DNA of 18,620 nucleotides from Methanosarcina sp. UBA5 (GTDB taxonomy: Archaea; Halobacteriota; Methanosarcinia; Methanosarcinales; Methanosarcinaceae): contig NZ_DAVG01000091.1 of assembly GCF_002505485.1 (NCBI RefSeq), positions 1 to 18,620 on the forward strand. The letters run 5' to 3'. Shown in pieces: positions 6,644 to 13,567 of the stretch. A program made the translations under genes and the position numbers. Positions within the stretch are counted from its first letter, which is position 1, and each line of letters opens with the position of its first letter. The notes beneath the pieces are model-generated. The model was not told the origin of the DNA, did not search any database, and worked only from the letters and a program-made list of their open reading frames with translations.

Positions 6644-7407
6644 TTGACGACTTCTCTTTCGGCGGTGGCTTTATTTTCAGTATATATATCATGTCCAAAT
6701 GGTTTTATTTATAGCTGCGGAGAAGCCTTAATGACAGATTTAAGTTCTCATGTAAAAATATCTCATAGCGAAAGTATCAATTGAGAAACAAATTGATTGC
6801 CGAAATACTCTATGGAATTCATTGGATTGAAAAAGGATTTACTCAAGAGAGTCAGCCCGGCTAAAGGCGACCATTGGGAGGTTCTTGAAACATTAGTTTC
6901 TGGAGAAATATATTTTTTAAGCGATGGGCTTTCCTCCTTATTGACCTCCGGCAAGTTTATAGATTTTCCGTAAAAGGTTTCATGGATAAGGAGCCGATCT
7001 GGTTAACATCCATATGTATCCTTCTTTGTTCCATGGTCTACGTATCCTAATTCTAGTCATGATGTTTATCTTTCTATTTGCTTTTGAGTGATCTTCCAGC
7101 TTATAAAGTACTGTGTCCTTTGTAAATATATAACCTGCTGCACTGCAAGTTTGTACTTCTTTTTTCCGCTTCCATTTTCTTCCGGAAAGGCCGGTCCGAC
7201 GTGACCGTAAACGTAGCCGGGATTCTATCTTTGGTTAATTCTTTCCCGTCGCGAGGTTAAAGTTTCAGCTCAAGAAATCGGATAATAGACATATATGCCC
7301 TATTCGGAGTCTGAATTACAGGTATCTACTATCAAAGTATAATTATAATGTACGAATCATTGATATTCTATAATACTGAGTTACTAATTTTCACTATGGA
7401 ATAGGGA
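6644..7407. other. Long spacer without a convincing gene; possible decayed coding DNA
   Basis: I find no gene I would defend here. A 53-codon + strand frame (6812-6973, starting MEFIGLKKDLLKRVSPAKGD) is uninterrupted but has no ribosome-binding site and no recognised homologue. On the - strand, about 7260-7060, protein-like segments appear in two different frames (RDGKELTKDRIPATFTV in one and GYVYGHVGPAFPEENGSGKK in an adjacent one), as expected of a frameshifted remnant. Together with the HicB relic this suggests a zone of gene decay. The part nearest serS (7260-7407) is AT-rich and promoter-like. Confidence 0.4.
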
Positions 7408-7476
7408 TTTATACTAGAAATAGAATTTTAGACTCTGTTTACGTCGTTACCTCAATTCACAATACCTTATTCCATA
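7395..7476 (+). promoter_or_regulatory. serS promoter flanked by a 9-bp inverted repeat
   Basis: TTTATACT (7408-7415) is a plausible TATA box, with transcription expected to begin near 7437, about 60 nt before the TTG start. TATGGAATA (7395-7403) and its exact inverse TATTCCATA (7468-7476) bracket the box and the expected start site. They could be paired operator half-sites or coincidence. Confidence 0.35.
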
Positions 7477-7498
7477 CCAAATAAAAGAGGCTCAAACT

Positions 7499-9007
7499 TT
7501 GAAACTACAGTTCAATCTCAAAGCTTACTTTAAAACAAGTGCAGACCCCACTCCTGCAAAGGATGTTATAGCTGCGCTTTTTGAAGAAGCAAACGGTACC
7601 CTTCTCACCCGAGGGGCGCCTGAAGGGCAGGGAGCAAAGGTTACGGAATGGAAGCTCGGGGAGGACAGGATCGAGCTTTCGCTCCAATCCGGCAGGTATG
7701 TCAGAGTGCACGATGCAGTTTTCAGGCTGAGGAAACAGCTTTCTGAGTCACTAGGTAAGAAATACAAGATCGGAATTCGTGGAATCGAGGTTGAGTCCTT
7801 CATGATTAAGGTTCCGGCTGACCATGAGCTCAGGATGCTCAAGGTTCCCTATATCAAAAGTATGGAAAACATTGAAGGCGGGATTCAGCTCGAACTTGAG
7901 GTAGGGGAAGCTGAGATGAAGAACCGGGTGCCGGACAGGATTCTCACTCTTCTTGAAGAGAAAATCGAGGCTGCCCAGTATGGGGCAAAGGCCGAGCACT
8001 GGAATTTGCTCTGGCAGAGAGAGCCAATGGAGCATCCCTTCAAGGAAGACCCGACCCAGGCCATGATGAAAGAAGGCTGGCTCAAACGTGGAGCAAGCCG
8101 CGGGCAGTGGATTCATGGGCCTCAGTCCACAAGGATTTTCCGGACTTTCGAAAAGATCGTCCTTGAAGAGCTTCTCGAACCTCTTGGATACAGGGAAATG
8201 ATTTTCCCGAAACTGGTCACTTGGGAAGTCTGGATGAAGTCCGGGCATGCAAAGGGCGTCTACCCTGAGATATATTATGTATGTCCTCCGCAGACAAGGG
8301 ACCCCGAGTACTGGGAAGAGGTTGCCGACTACTACAAGGTCACCCATGAAGTGCCCACAAAACTGATCAAAGAAAAAATCGCAGAGCCAATCGGAGGCAT
8401 GTGCTATGCCCAGTGCCCGCCTTTCTGGATGTACGTAACAGGGGAAACTCTTCCGAATGAGGAAATTCCTGTAAAGGTCTTTGACAGGTCCGGAACCTCC
8501 CACAGGTATGAGAGTGGCGGAATTCACGGGATCGAAAGGGTCGATGAGTTCCACAGGATCGAGATCGTCTGGATCGGGACAAAGGAAGAGGTATTAAAGT
8601 GCGCAGAAGAACTGCATGACCGCTATATGCATATTTTCAATGATATCCTGGATATCGAGTGGAGAAAAGCAAGAGTCACTCCCTGGTTTATGGCACAGGA
8701 AGGGCTTCTCGGGCTTGCCGAAGAAAACACTGTTGGAACAACCGATTACGAGGCCTGTCTGCCTTACCGCGGGCCGGATGGAGAATGGCTCGAGTTCCAG
8801 AATGTGAGCATTAATGGAGACAAGTATCCCAAAGGCTTCAATGTGAAACTCCAGTCCGGAGAAGAACTCTGGTCCGGCTGTTCCGGAGTCGGGCTTGAAA
8901 GATGGGCTGCGGTCTTCCTTGCGCAGAAAGGGCTTGACCCTGCAAACTGGCCTGAGAAATTCAGAAAAAGAGTAGGCGAAATGCCGAAAGGTATCCGCTT
9001 CCTTTAA
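7499..9007 (+). CDS. serS: Seryl-tRNA synthetase, methanogen-type (type-2)
   Basis: The 502-residue enzyme charges tRNA-Ser with serine. It belongs to the rare methanogen type, which has an atypical N-terminal tRNA-binding domain and a catalytic zinc ion that recognises the serine amino group. The zinc ligands Cys306 (CYAQCPPFW), Glu355 (HRIEIVWIG) and Cys461 (LWSGCSGVGLERW) occur at the same positions as in the structurally studied M. barkeri protein, and total length is identical. Class II motif 2 is around 330-356 (FDRSGTSHRYESGGIHGIERVDEFHR) and motif 3 around 459-470 (GVGLERWA). The start is TTG at 7499, with AGAGG (7486-7490) 8 nt upstream, and it reproduces the family's usual N-terminus MKLQFNLKAYFKTSADPTPA. 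It has its own promoter. A pyrimidine-rich repeat follows the stop. Confidence 0.97.
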   Translation: MKLQFNLKAYFKTSADPTPAKDVIAALFEEANGTLLTRGAPEGQGAKVTEWKLGEDRIELSLQSGRYVRVHDAVFRLRKQLSESLGKKYKIGIRGIEVESFMIKVPADHELRMLKVPYIKSMENIEGGIQLELEVGEAEMKNRVPDRILTLLEEKIEAAQYGAKAEHWNLLWQREPMEHPFKEDPTQAMMKEGWLKRGASRGQWIHGPQSTRIFRTFEKIVLEELLEPLGYREMIFPKLVTWEVWMKSGHAKGVYPEIYYVCPPQTRDPEYWEEVADYYKVTHEVPTKLIKEKIAEPIGGMCYAQCPPFWMYVTGETLPNEEIPVKVFDRSGTSHRYESGGIHGIERVDEFHRIEIVWIGTKEEVLKCAEELHDRYMHIFNDILDIEWRKARVTPWFMAQEGLLGLAEENTVGTTDYEACLPYRGPDGEWLEFQNVSINGDKYPKGFNVKLQSGEELWSGCSGVGLERWAAVFLAQKGLDPANWPEKFRKRVGEMPKGIRFL

Positions 9008-9110
9008 ACTTTTTTCCTTAAATTTTTTCCCTTAAACTGTTCTTTATACTTTTTCTTTATACTTTTCCTTCATACTTTTTCTTCAAACTTTTTTATCTAT
9101 CTTTTTAGCA
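9008..9110 (+). terminator. T-rich degenerate tandem repeat after serS (probable terminator region)
   Basis: After the stop about seven imperfect 12-14 nt units of the form ACTTTTTCTTTAT run head to tail. Successive T5-T6 runs are the kind of signal at which archaeal RNA polymerase terminates, so this is likely a redundant U-tract terminator. Similar T-rich stretches without strong hairpins follow thiC. Confidence 0.6.
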
Positions 9111-9140
9111 GATAGGCAGAAAGCGTTTCTGACCGATTTG

Positions 9141-9149
9141 TTTATATAC
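9141..9149 (+). promoter_or_regulatory. TATA box for the rps3ae transcript
   Basis: TTTATATAC is a good box A. Transcription would be expected near 9170, giving an unusually long leader of about 380 nt before the rps3ae TTG start. The same promoter could instead drive a separate non-coding RNA. Confidence 0.5.
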
Positions 9150-9169
9150 TGATATGATATGTATAGTGA

Positions 9170-9490
9170 GCCATTAACTAATTAGATGCCGCTAATTTCT
9201 GAGAACTTCTGGCGATTTTCCGGATCGTATTTTTGATTATCAGGAGCCTGTAGCTGCCGGAATATAGGGGACGGGTCCAGGTTCGGAAGCCTATGGAAGC
9301 TTGGAAATTTCATCTTGAAAGGGAAACGCTAGTGCTTAAAGCACCACAAACTGCGCCAGGCAGCGCAAAGTCTGTGCAAAAGCGCTGAAGGTCATTCATG
9401 CTCATTGATTAAGGAGAAAGCTCATCCGAGCATCCGGAATAAGAAACTGAAAGGCTTGAGGGCCGCAGGATAAACCAGCAGCATACAAAA
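9170..9490 (+). ncRNA. Candidate structured 5' leader or independent RNA upstream of rps3ae
   Basis: This stretch is richer in G+C than its flanks and full of short perfect helices: GTGCT-TAA-AGCAC (9332-9344), TGCGC-CAGGCA-GCGCA (9352-9367), both enclosed by CGCT (9327-9330) pairing with AGCG (9381-9384), plus ATAGG/CCTAT around 9264-9294 and GCTC-ATCC-GAGC (9420-9431). No open frame of note crosses it. It ends about 60 nt before the ribosome-binding site, in an A-rich linker. I looked for landmarks of RNase P RNA, SRP RNA, tRNA and C/D guide RNA and did not find them. It could be a regulatory leader for S3Ae synthesis or a stand-alone RNA. Ends are approximate. Confidence 0.45.
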
Positions 9491-9553
9491 TTCAACAAAA
9501 ATACTAAATACAATATAAAAATCATAAAAGGAACATTACTTCGGAGGAATCAC

Positions 9554-10180
9554 TTGGCAAGAAAGAAAGTACAGAGAAAGCTTGACGGATGGAAATCCAA
9601 GGAATGGTATAATATTGAGGCTCCTGCTTATCTAAACAGAGCTATTGTCGGTAACACTATGGCAGGAGATCCTTCTCTGCTCGTAGGGCGCAATATTGAA
9701 ACCACTGTTGGGGAACTTACCAACGATATGACCAAGAATAATACAAAGGTCATCCTCAGGATCAACAATGTCGTCGGAGACGTCGCAACTACTGACCTCA
9801 TGGGCCACGAACTTACAACCGACTATGTCCGCTCAATCGTGAAGAGGCAGACCTCAAGGATCGATGCTAATATCGACGTTAAAACCAAAGACGGCTATGT
9901 CATCCGTGTAAAGCCCACCTGCTTCACCATCAAAAGGGCACGCTCAAGCCAGATCAAAGCCATCAGGGAAATGATGGTCGACATCGTCGCAAAGCGCGCA
10001 TCTGAATCCGATTTTGAGACCTTTATGCAGGAAGCAATCCTTGGCAGGCTCTCAGCATCCATTTACAGGCAGGCCAAGTTCATTTACCCGCTCCGCAGGG
10101 TCGAAATCCGGAAAACCCAGGTTGAAGCCGCACCAGCACCCTCTGCGCCCACTGCACCCGAACCTGCAGCCGCAGCGTAA
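9554..10180 (+). CDS. rps3ae: 30S ribosomal protein S3Ae (eS1)
   Basis: The 208-residue protein is the archaeal/eukaryotic small-subunit protein S3Ae. Diagnostic stretches are MARKKVQRKLDGWKSKEWY, then EAPAYLNRAIVGNTMAGDPS, GRNIETTVGELTNDM, RRQT-like VKRQTSRIDAN and QAKFIYPLRRVEIRK. It sits near the mRNA exit of the 30S subunit. The start is TTG at 9554 with GGAGG (9543-9548 region) 6 nt upstream, and it gives the standard N-terminus. The C-terminal 20 residues are a low-complexity Ala/Pro tail, common in the family. It has a long leader of its own and is followed by a clean hairpin terminator, so it looks monocistronic here, although in many archaea it is linked to recJ and pcc1. Confidence 0.96.
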   Translation: MARKKVQRKLDGWKSKEWYNIEAPAYLNRAIVGNTMAGDPSLLVGRNIETTVGELTNDMTKNNTKVILRINNVVGDVATTDLMGHELTTDYVRSIVKRQTSRIDANIDVKTKDGYVIRVKPTCFTIKRARSSQIKAIREMMVDIVAKRASESDFETFMQEAILGRLSASIYRQAKFIYPLRRVEIRKTQVEAAPAPSAPTAPEPAAAA

Positions 10181-10211
10181 TCTCGTTCTGGTTTTGTATC
10201 AAGAGGCAGGG

Positions 10212-10250
10212 GAAAATCCGAAAGGATTTTCTTATCTCTTTTCTTAGTTC
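10212..10250 (+). terminator. Hairpin terminator after rps3ae
   Basis: GAAAATCC (10212-10219) and GGATTTTC (10224-10231) form a perfect 8-bp stem capped by a stable GAAA tetraloop, followed by TTATCTCTTTTCTTAG. It lies 32 nt after the rps3ae stop and resembles a bacterial-style intrinsic terminator. Confidence 0.7.
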
Positions 10251-10380
10251 CTTTAATATACGGATTTCTTATTTTTCTTTACTGTTCTAATTGTACTTTT
10301 AAGTCTCTTTTTTACTCTAGACTATGTAACCAATAAAAATGCGAAGAACTCACTTTAAACTCTCAAATCGCGGAAAAAAG

Positions 10381-10430
10381 TGGAGATACTAAACTTTATA
10401 CTTTAGCTCTTTTTCAGCTTAGTATCTTCA
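10381..10430. repeat. Imperfect long inverted repeat in the rps3ae-topA spacer
   Basis: TGGAGATACTAA (10381-10392) pairs with TTAGTATCTTCA (10419-10430) over 12 positions with a single G-T wobble, enclosing a 26-nt loop. It lies between the convergent rps3ae and topA genes and may contribute to 3'-end formation for topA transcripts read from the - strand. Confidence 0.4.
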
Positions 10431-10470
10431 TTATAAATCAGCTCTCTTGAGTGAAGTGAGCGAAAAGGGC

Positions 10471-10538
10471 ACCGACCTCCCGAGACGGGACTCGGACGAG
10501 ACAGGACGTGGGGCGACTCGGGCTAGGCGGAAATCGGT
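10471..10538. other. GC-rich self-complementary element, possible structured RNA or mobile fragment
   Basis: Within AT-rich surroundings, bases ~10450-10530 are strikingly GC-rich. ACCGA-CCT-CCCGAG (10471-10484) is complementary to CTCGGG (10517-10522), AGG (10525-10527) and TCGGT (10534-10538), giving one long bulged stem. The loop itself contains alternating CGAG and CTCG blocks (10481-10484, 10491-10494, 10497-10500) that allow alternative hairpins. It is preceded by a GAGTGAAGTGAGCGAAAAGG sequence. Nothing coding is evident. It could be a small RNA, a 3'-UTR structure of either convergent gene, or a miniature repeat. Confidence 0.4.
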
Positions 10539-10564
10539 TTTTCCTGCTTGCTGATTTCAGGTTT

Positions 10565-13027
10565 TTACTTATTCTTTTCCAGGCCTGCAGTCGATATTTT
10601 TGAACTTTTTCCTGCTACCCGATTTGCTGGCAGGCTTGTTACCGGGCGGCTTACAGAGTTTTGTTCCCTGATTCTGGTTTCGGCTCCTCTGCCTGGCTGT
10701 TTCCAGTATTTTCTTCCTTCCGTGCAGCGACGGTTTACACAGAACTCTTCTTCTGGACTTTCGCCTTCTTCTTTTAATCTGAACAGCTTCCAGCCACAAG
10801 TTTCACAGGTTTTGTCAAGCAGGGTCAGTTTTCCGGTTTTTGGGACTGAATGGGTGTACCCACAGCGTTTCGTGCAGCCCAGGAATCGGGTGTCTTTAAA
10901 GGTGATCAGGAACATGCTTCCGTCACATTCTGGACATGGGCCGACCGTTTCTGGGGGGTAGCATTCCTTTTCAAGGTCGCAGGTAAAACAGGGACCTATG
11001 CCTACAGCCCAGTTATATTTGTTTCCAACTTTCAGGACAGCCGCTGCATCTTTTTTACATTCTTTGCTCCTAAGTACGGTCAAAGCCCCGGCTTTTGGCA
11101 GAGGATACGAATTCCGGCAGTCAGGGTAGCCTGTGCAACCCACAAAGCGACCCGAATCCGTCTGTACAATCCTGAGCACGTGCCCACAGGCTTTGCAAGT
11201 TCCAATGTAGTTTTTCTTGTCCTCAAGGGCAGCTTCGTCCTTAATCGTGCCTGCTATGCTTGAAGTTAGTTCCTTTTTATTTGCTTCAAGCTGGGCGTAC
11301 ATTTCTTGAATCAAAGTTGTACCTTCATCAAGGGCCGCTTCAAACTCCTTTTTCCCGTCTTCGACTTCCTGAATTAAGGCTTCGATCTTTGCCCTTATTT
11401 CCGGCCTTACGAGAATTGGGACAGTTAGAGAGAGCCCTTCCATAAGGGTAAAGCCTGTATCGAGGATAGATATCGTTTTTCCCTTTGTCTCGAGATAACC
11501 TCGCTTCTTGTTTGTTTCAATATGAGTCGGAGCTGTTGCCTTTGTCCCAATTCCATTTTTGTCCATAAGGGTCAGAAGTTCGGCTTCGGTCAGTTTCTTT
11601 GGCGGGCTGGTTTTGGATTTTGTATTGCTGAGCTTTTTTACGCCCACTTTCTGGCCTTCTTCTACAAATGGGAGGAGCTTATCCTTCTTATTTTCAAAGG
11701 GATAAGCTTCGAGCCAGCCCGAATCCTTGAGCACGGTGCCGGACGAGTCAAAGGGCTCTTCCTGTACAAGCAAATGAAGATGAGTTTTTTCGAAAACGGC
11801 TGCAGGCATAAGGTTTGCCAGGAAATGCCTTGCTATAAGGTCGTAGACTTCAGGGGCTTGAGGGATATTTACTGCAGAGCTAACTTCTCCTCTTGAAGCC
11901 GCCCTGATCGGGTGGATAGGAGGGTGGTCGTGTGCATCTTTCTCCCCGTTTTTCGGGACGATTGGGGCTATGAGGATAGATTCTGCAAAAGGTTTGTACT
12001 CCTTCTGGAGTGCAAAATCAAAGACAAGGGACTTGAAATCAAAGTCATCGGCGTATTTGTTTGTCTCGGTCCTGGGGTAACTGGTAAAGCCTGCAAGGTA
12101 AAGTTGTTCTGCAACCTCAAGGGCAATTTCAGGGCTTATCCCAAGGAATTTGGAGGCCCTTTTCAGAAACTCCGTAGTATTTAGTGGATTCGGAGGGGTG
12201 GTTTTTGCTTCTTTTACTGTCTTTTTCGCAACTAGCCCTTCTTTTGTCCCTTTCAACCGCTTGAAGATCTCAGCGGCTTTTTCCTTGTCATGGATATTTC
12301 CTGCCCTGTGAATGCCTTCGAATTCTCCGCCTTCTGCCGAGAAAATTGCAGTTATCTTCCAGAAGTCCTTTGCCTGAAAAGCCCGGATTGCCTTTTCCCT
12401 TTCGTATACAAACCCGCAGGTAGGTGTCTGACAGGGGCCGATAGAAAGGATGCCCTTTGTCCTTGCTCTTTCCCTGACCGAAAGAGTGACGAAACGGGTG
12501 AAAGCTGCTCCCATTTTAAGGTCCAGAATCTGTCTGGTTTCTGCAGCCATTGCCATGTTATAGTCCGGATCTATAAGGCTCTCAAAAGCTTTCTTTACCT
12601 CATTTGGGGAGAGGGACGAGAAACGTGCCCTTGCAACCGGCACATTTGTTACTTCCTCTGCAAGTGTCTTGGCTTCAAATCCTATATTTTCTCCTTCCCT
12701 GTCATAGTCGCAGGCAAGGACAATCTTGTTTGCTCTTTTTGCCAGGTTTTTTACCGCAGCAGCGTAATCAGCTCGCGTTACAAGTTTTTCGGGATCGACT
12801 GCAAGGAGTACACCCGGGTTAACCTCGCTCCATTTATTATACTGCTCCGGAAAATCATAATTCATAATATGCCCGGACAGCCCCATTACCAGCCACTCCT
12901 CACCTTTCCATTTAAATTCGTATGCCGGCAGCCCTTCGACTGTTATCTTCTCAACTTCCCCATCGCCCAGGATGCTGGCAATCTGGGCTGCTGCCTTATT
13001 CTTTTCTGCAAATGCGACAACTGTCAT
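10565..13027 (-). CDS. topA: DNA topoisomerase I (type IA)
   Basis: The 820-residue enzyme relaxes negatively supercoiled DNA by single-strand passage. The Toprim domain covers about 1-130 with an N-terminal AFAEKNKAAAQ glutamate and LACDYDREGENIGFE (DxDxE at 107-111). The catalytic tyrosine is Tyr317 in AGFTSYPRTETNKY. Core domains run to about 590. The C-terminal part has three recognisable four-cysteine zinc modules: C611/C614/C631/C637, C698/C701/C718/C722 and C741/C744/C763/C768. A further cluster (C657, C680, C683, C689) may be a fourth, irregular one. The last ~45 residues are basic and low in complexity. The ATG at 13027 has AGGGT about 8 nt upstream. It is divergent from thiC and convergent with rps3ae. 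Confidence 0.96.
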   Translation of the reverse strand: MTVVAFAEKNKAAAQIASILGDGEVEKITVEGLPAYEFKWKGEEWLVMGLSGHIMNYDFPEQYNKWSEVNPGVLLAVDPEKLVTRADYAAAVKNLAKRANKIVLACDYDREGENIGFEAKTLAEEVTNVPVARARFSSLSPNEVKKAFESLIDPDYNMAMAAETRQILDLKMGAAFTRFVTLSVRERARTKGILSIGPCQTPTCGFVYEREKAIRAFQAKDFWKITAIFSAEGGEFEGIHRAGNIHDKEKAAEIFKRLKGTKEGLVAKKTVKEAKTTPPNPLNTTEFLKRASKFLGISPEIALEVAEQLYLAGFTSYPRTETNKYADDFDFKSLVFDFALQKEYKPFAESILIAPIVPKNGEKDAHDHPPIHPIRAASRGEVSSAVNIPQAPEVYDLIARHFLANLMPAAVFEKTHLHLLVQEEPFDSSGTVLKDSGWLEAYPFENKKDKLLPFVEEGQKVGVKKLSNTKSKTSPPKKLTEAELLTLMDKNGIGTKATAPTHIETNKKRGYLETKGKTISILDTGFTLMEGLSLTVPILVRPEIRAKIEALIQEVEDGKKEFEAALDEGTTLIQEMYAQLEANKKELTSSIAGTIKDEAALEDKKNYIGTCKACGHVLRIVQTDSGRFVGCTGYPDCRNSYPLPKAGALTVLRSKECKKDAAAVLKVGNKYNWAVGIGPCFTCDLEKECYPPETVGPCPECDGSMFLITFKDTRFLGCTKRCGYTHSVPKTGKLTLLDKTCETCGWKLFRLKEEGESPEEEFCVNRRCTEGRKYWKQPGRGAETRIREQNSVSRPVTSLPANRVAGKSSKISTAGLEKNK

Positions 13028-13085
13028 ATAAAATACCCTGACTCTGTTCTTGAGATAGTATTGAGAGCTAAAATAGTCAAATAAA

Positions 13086-13132
13086 GAATTATGTAAGGAA
13101 ATACGTAACGAAATGCGTAAGAAAATGAACAG
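13086..13132. repeat. 12-nt degenerate tandem repeat in the topA promoter region
   Basis: GAATTATGTAAG, GAAATACGTAAC, GAAATGCGTAAG and a partial AAAATGAACAG run head to tail from 13086. The array sits 60-105 nt upstream of the topA start, in the topA promoter or leader. Function is unknown. Confidence 0.55.
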
Positions 13133-13310
13133 AAAAGATTTCCTTTCTTTCTTTTTCTCGTTTCGCTTATCCGTGTCGATTTAAATAATACTGATTCGGT
13201 TCAATTATACCGGGGTTCAATTTACCGGTAATCTGTAAAAACCTTTCACTTTAAAAACAATTTCTGCAGTTTTCTCTCTATACATTGTGCTGGATAATAT
13301 GCATACATTA

Positions 13311-13370
13311 TTTATATATTTGCCTGCTTATACATATTAAGTGACTTCCCAGACGTGAAAAGATATATAT
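13311..13370 (+). promoter_or_regulatory. Two candidate TATA boxes for thiC
   Basis: TTTATATAT (13311-13319) and GATATATAT (13362-13370) both fit box A on the + strand. Either would give a leader of about 170-230 nt before the thiC ATG. A 6-bp hairpin CTGTCT/AGACAG (13378-13402) begins just after the second box. I looked for a TPP riboswitch core (CTGAGA...ACC...TGATC...) in the leader and found none, so control is probably transcriptional. The remaining topA-thiC spacer (13028-13567) holds only the 12-nt repeat listed separately. Confidence 0.45.
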
Positions 13371-13567
13371 CAGTTCACTGTCTGTTCTACCTTGCAAGAC
13401 AGGAATACTTGATTTATCTTTACATCCAAATATCCTGTTCGGACCGTATGATATGACAGTTAGTTGCAGTTAAGGTTATTCATGTTATCGCTGATGTGGT
13501 TTTATCAATATCTTTTAATTAATCTAGAATTATAATTGCCTCATTCAACTCACAATCTGGAGTAACA

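Noticed and set aside
6557..6784. 75-codon + strand frame
   Set aside because: It runs antisense through the HicB remnant, and the protein-like signal is on the other strand.
6812..6973. 53-codon + strand frame starting MEFIGLKKDLL
   Set aside because: It has no ribosome-binding site, no recognised family and short length; noted only within the spacer description.
7751..8554. 267-codon - strand frame opposite serS
   Set aside because: It is an antisense shadow of a highly conserved synthetase, with no independent ribosome-binding site or recognisable domain.
9170..9490. RNase P RNA, SRP RNA or a tRNA in the rps3ae leader (GTCCAGGTTCGGAAGC looks a little like SRP helix 8 or a T-arm)
   Set aside because: The SRP AGCAGC side and GGAA-loop context are missing, the RNase P landmarks (GAGGAAAGTC, ACAGAA...GGC) are absent, and no cloverleaf forms around the GGTTCGG segment.
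12290..13084. Long + strand open frame (264 codons) opposite topA
   Set aside because: It lies entirely antisense to the well-conserved Toprim and core domains of TopA, and its translation is cysteine- and phenylalanine-rich shadow sequence without family features.
13371..13567. TPP riboswitch upstream of thiC
   Set aside because: The conserved core (CTGAGA, ACC..TGA, CTGGATAATGCC-like part) is not found in the leader.
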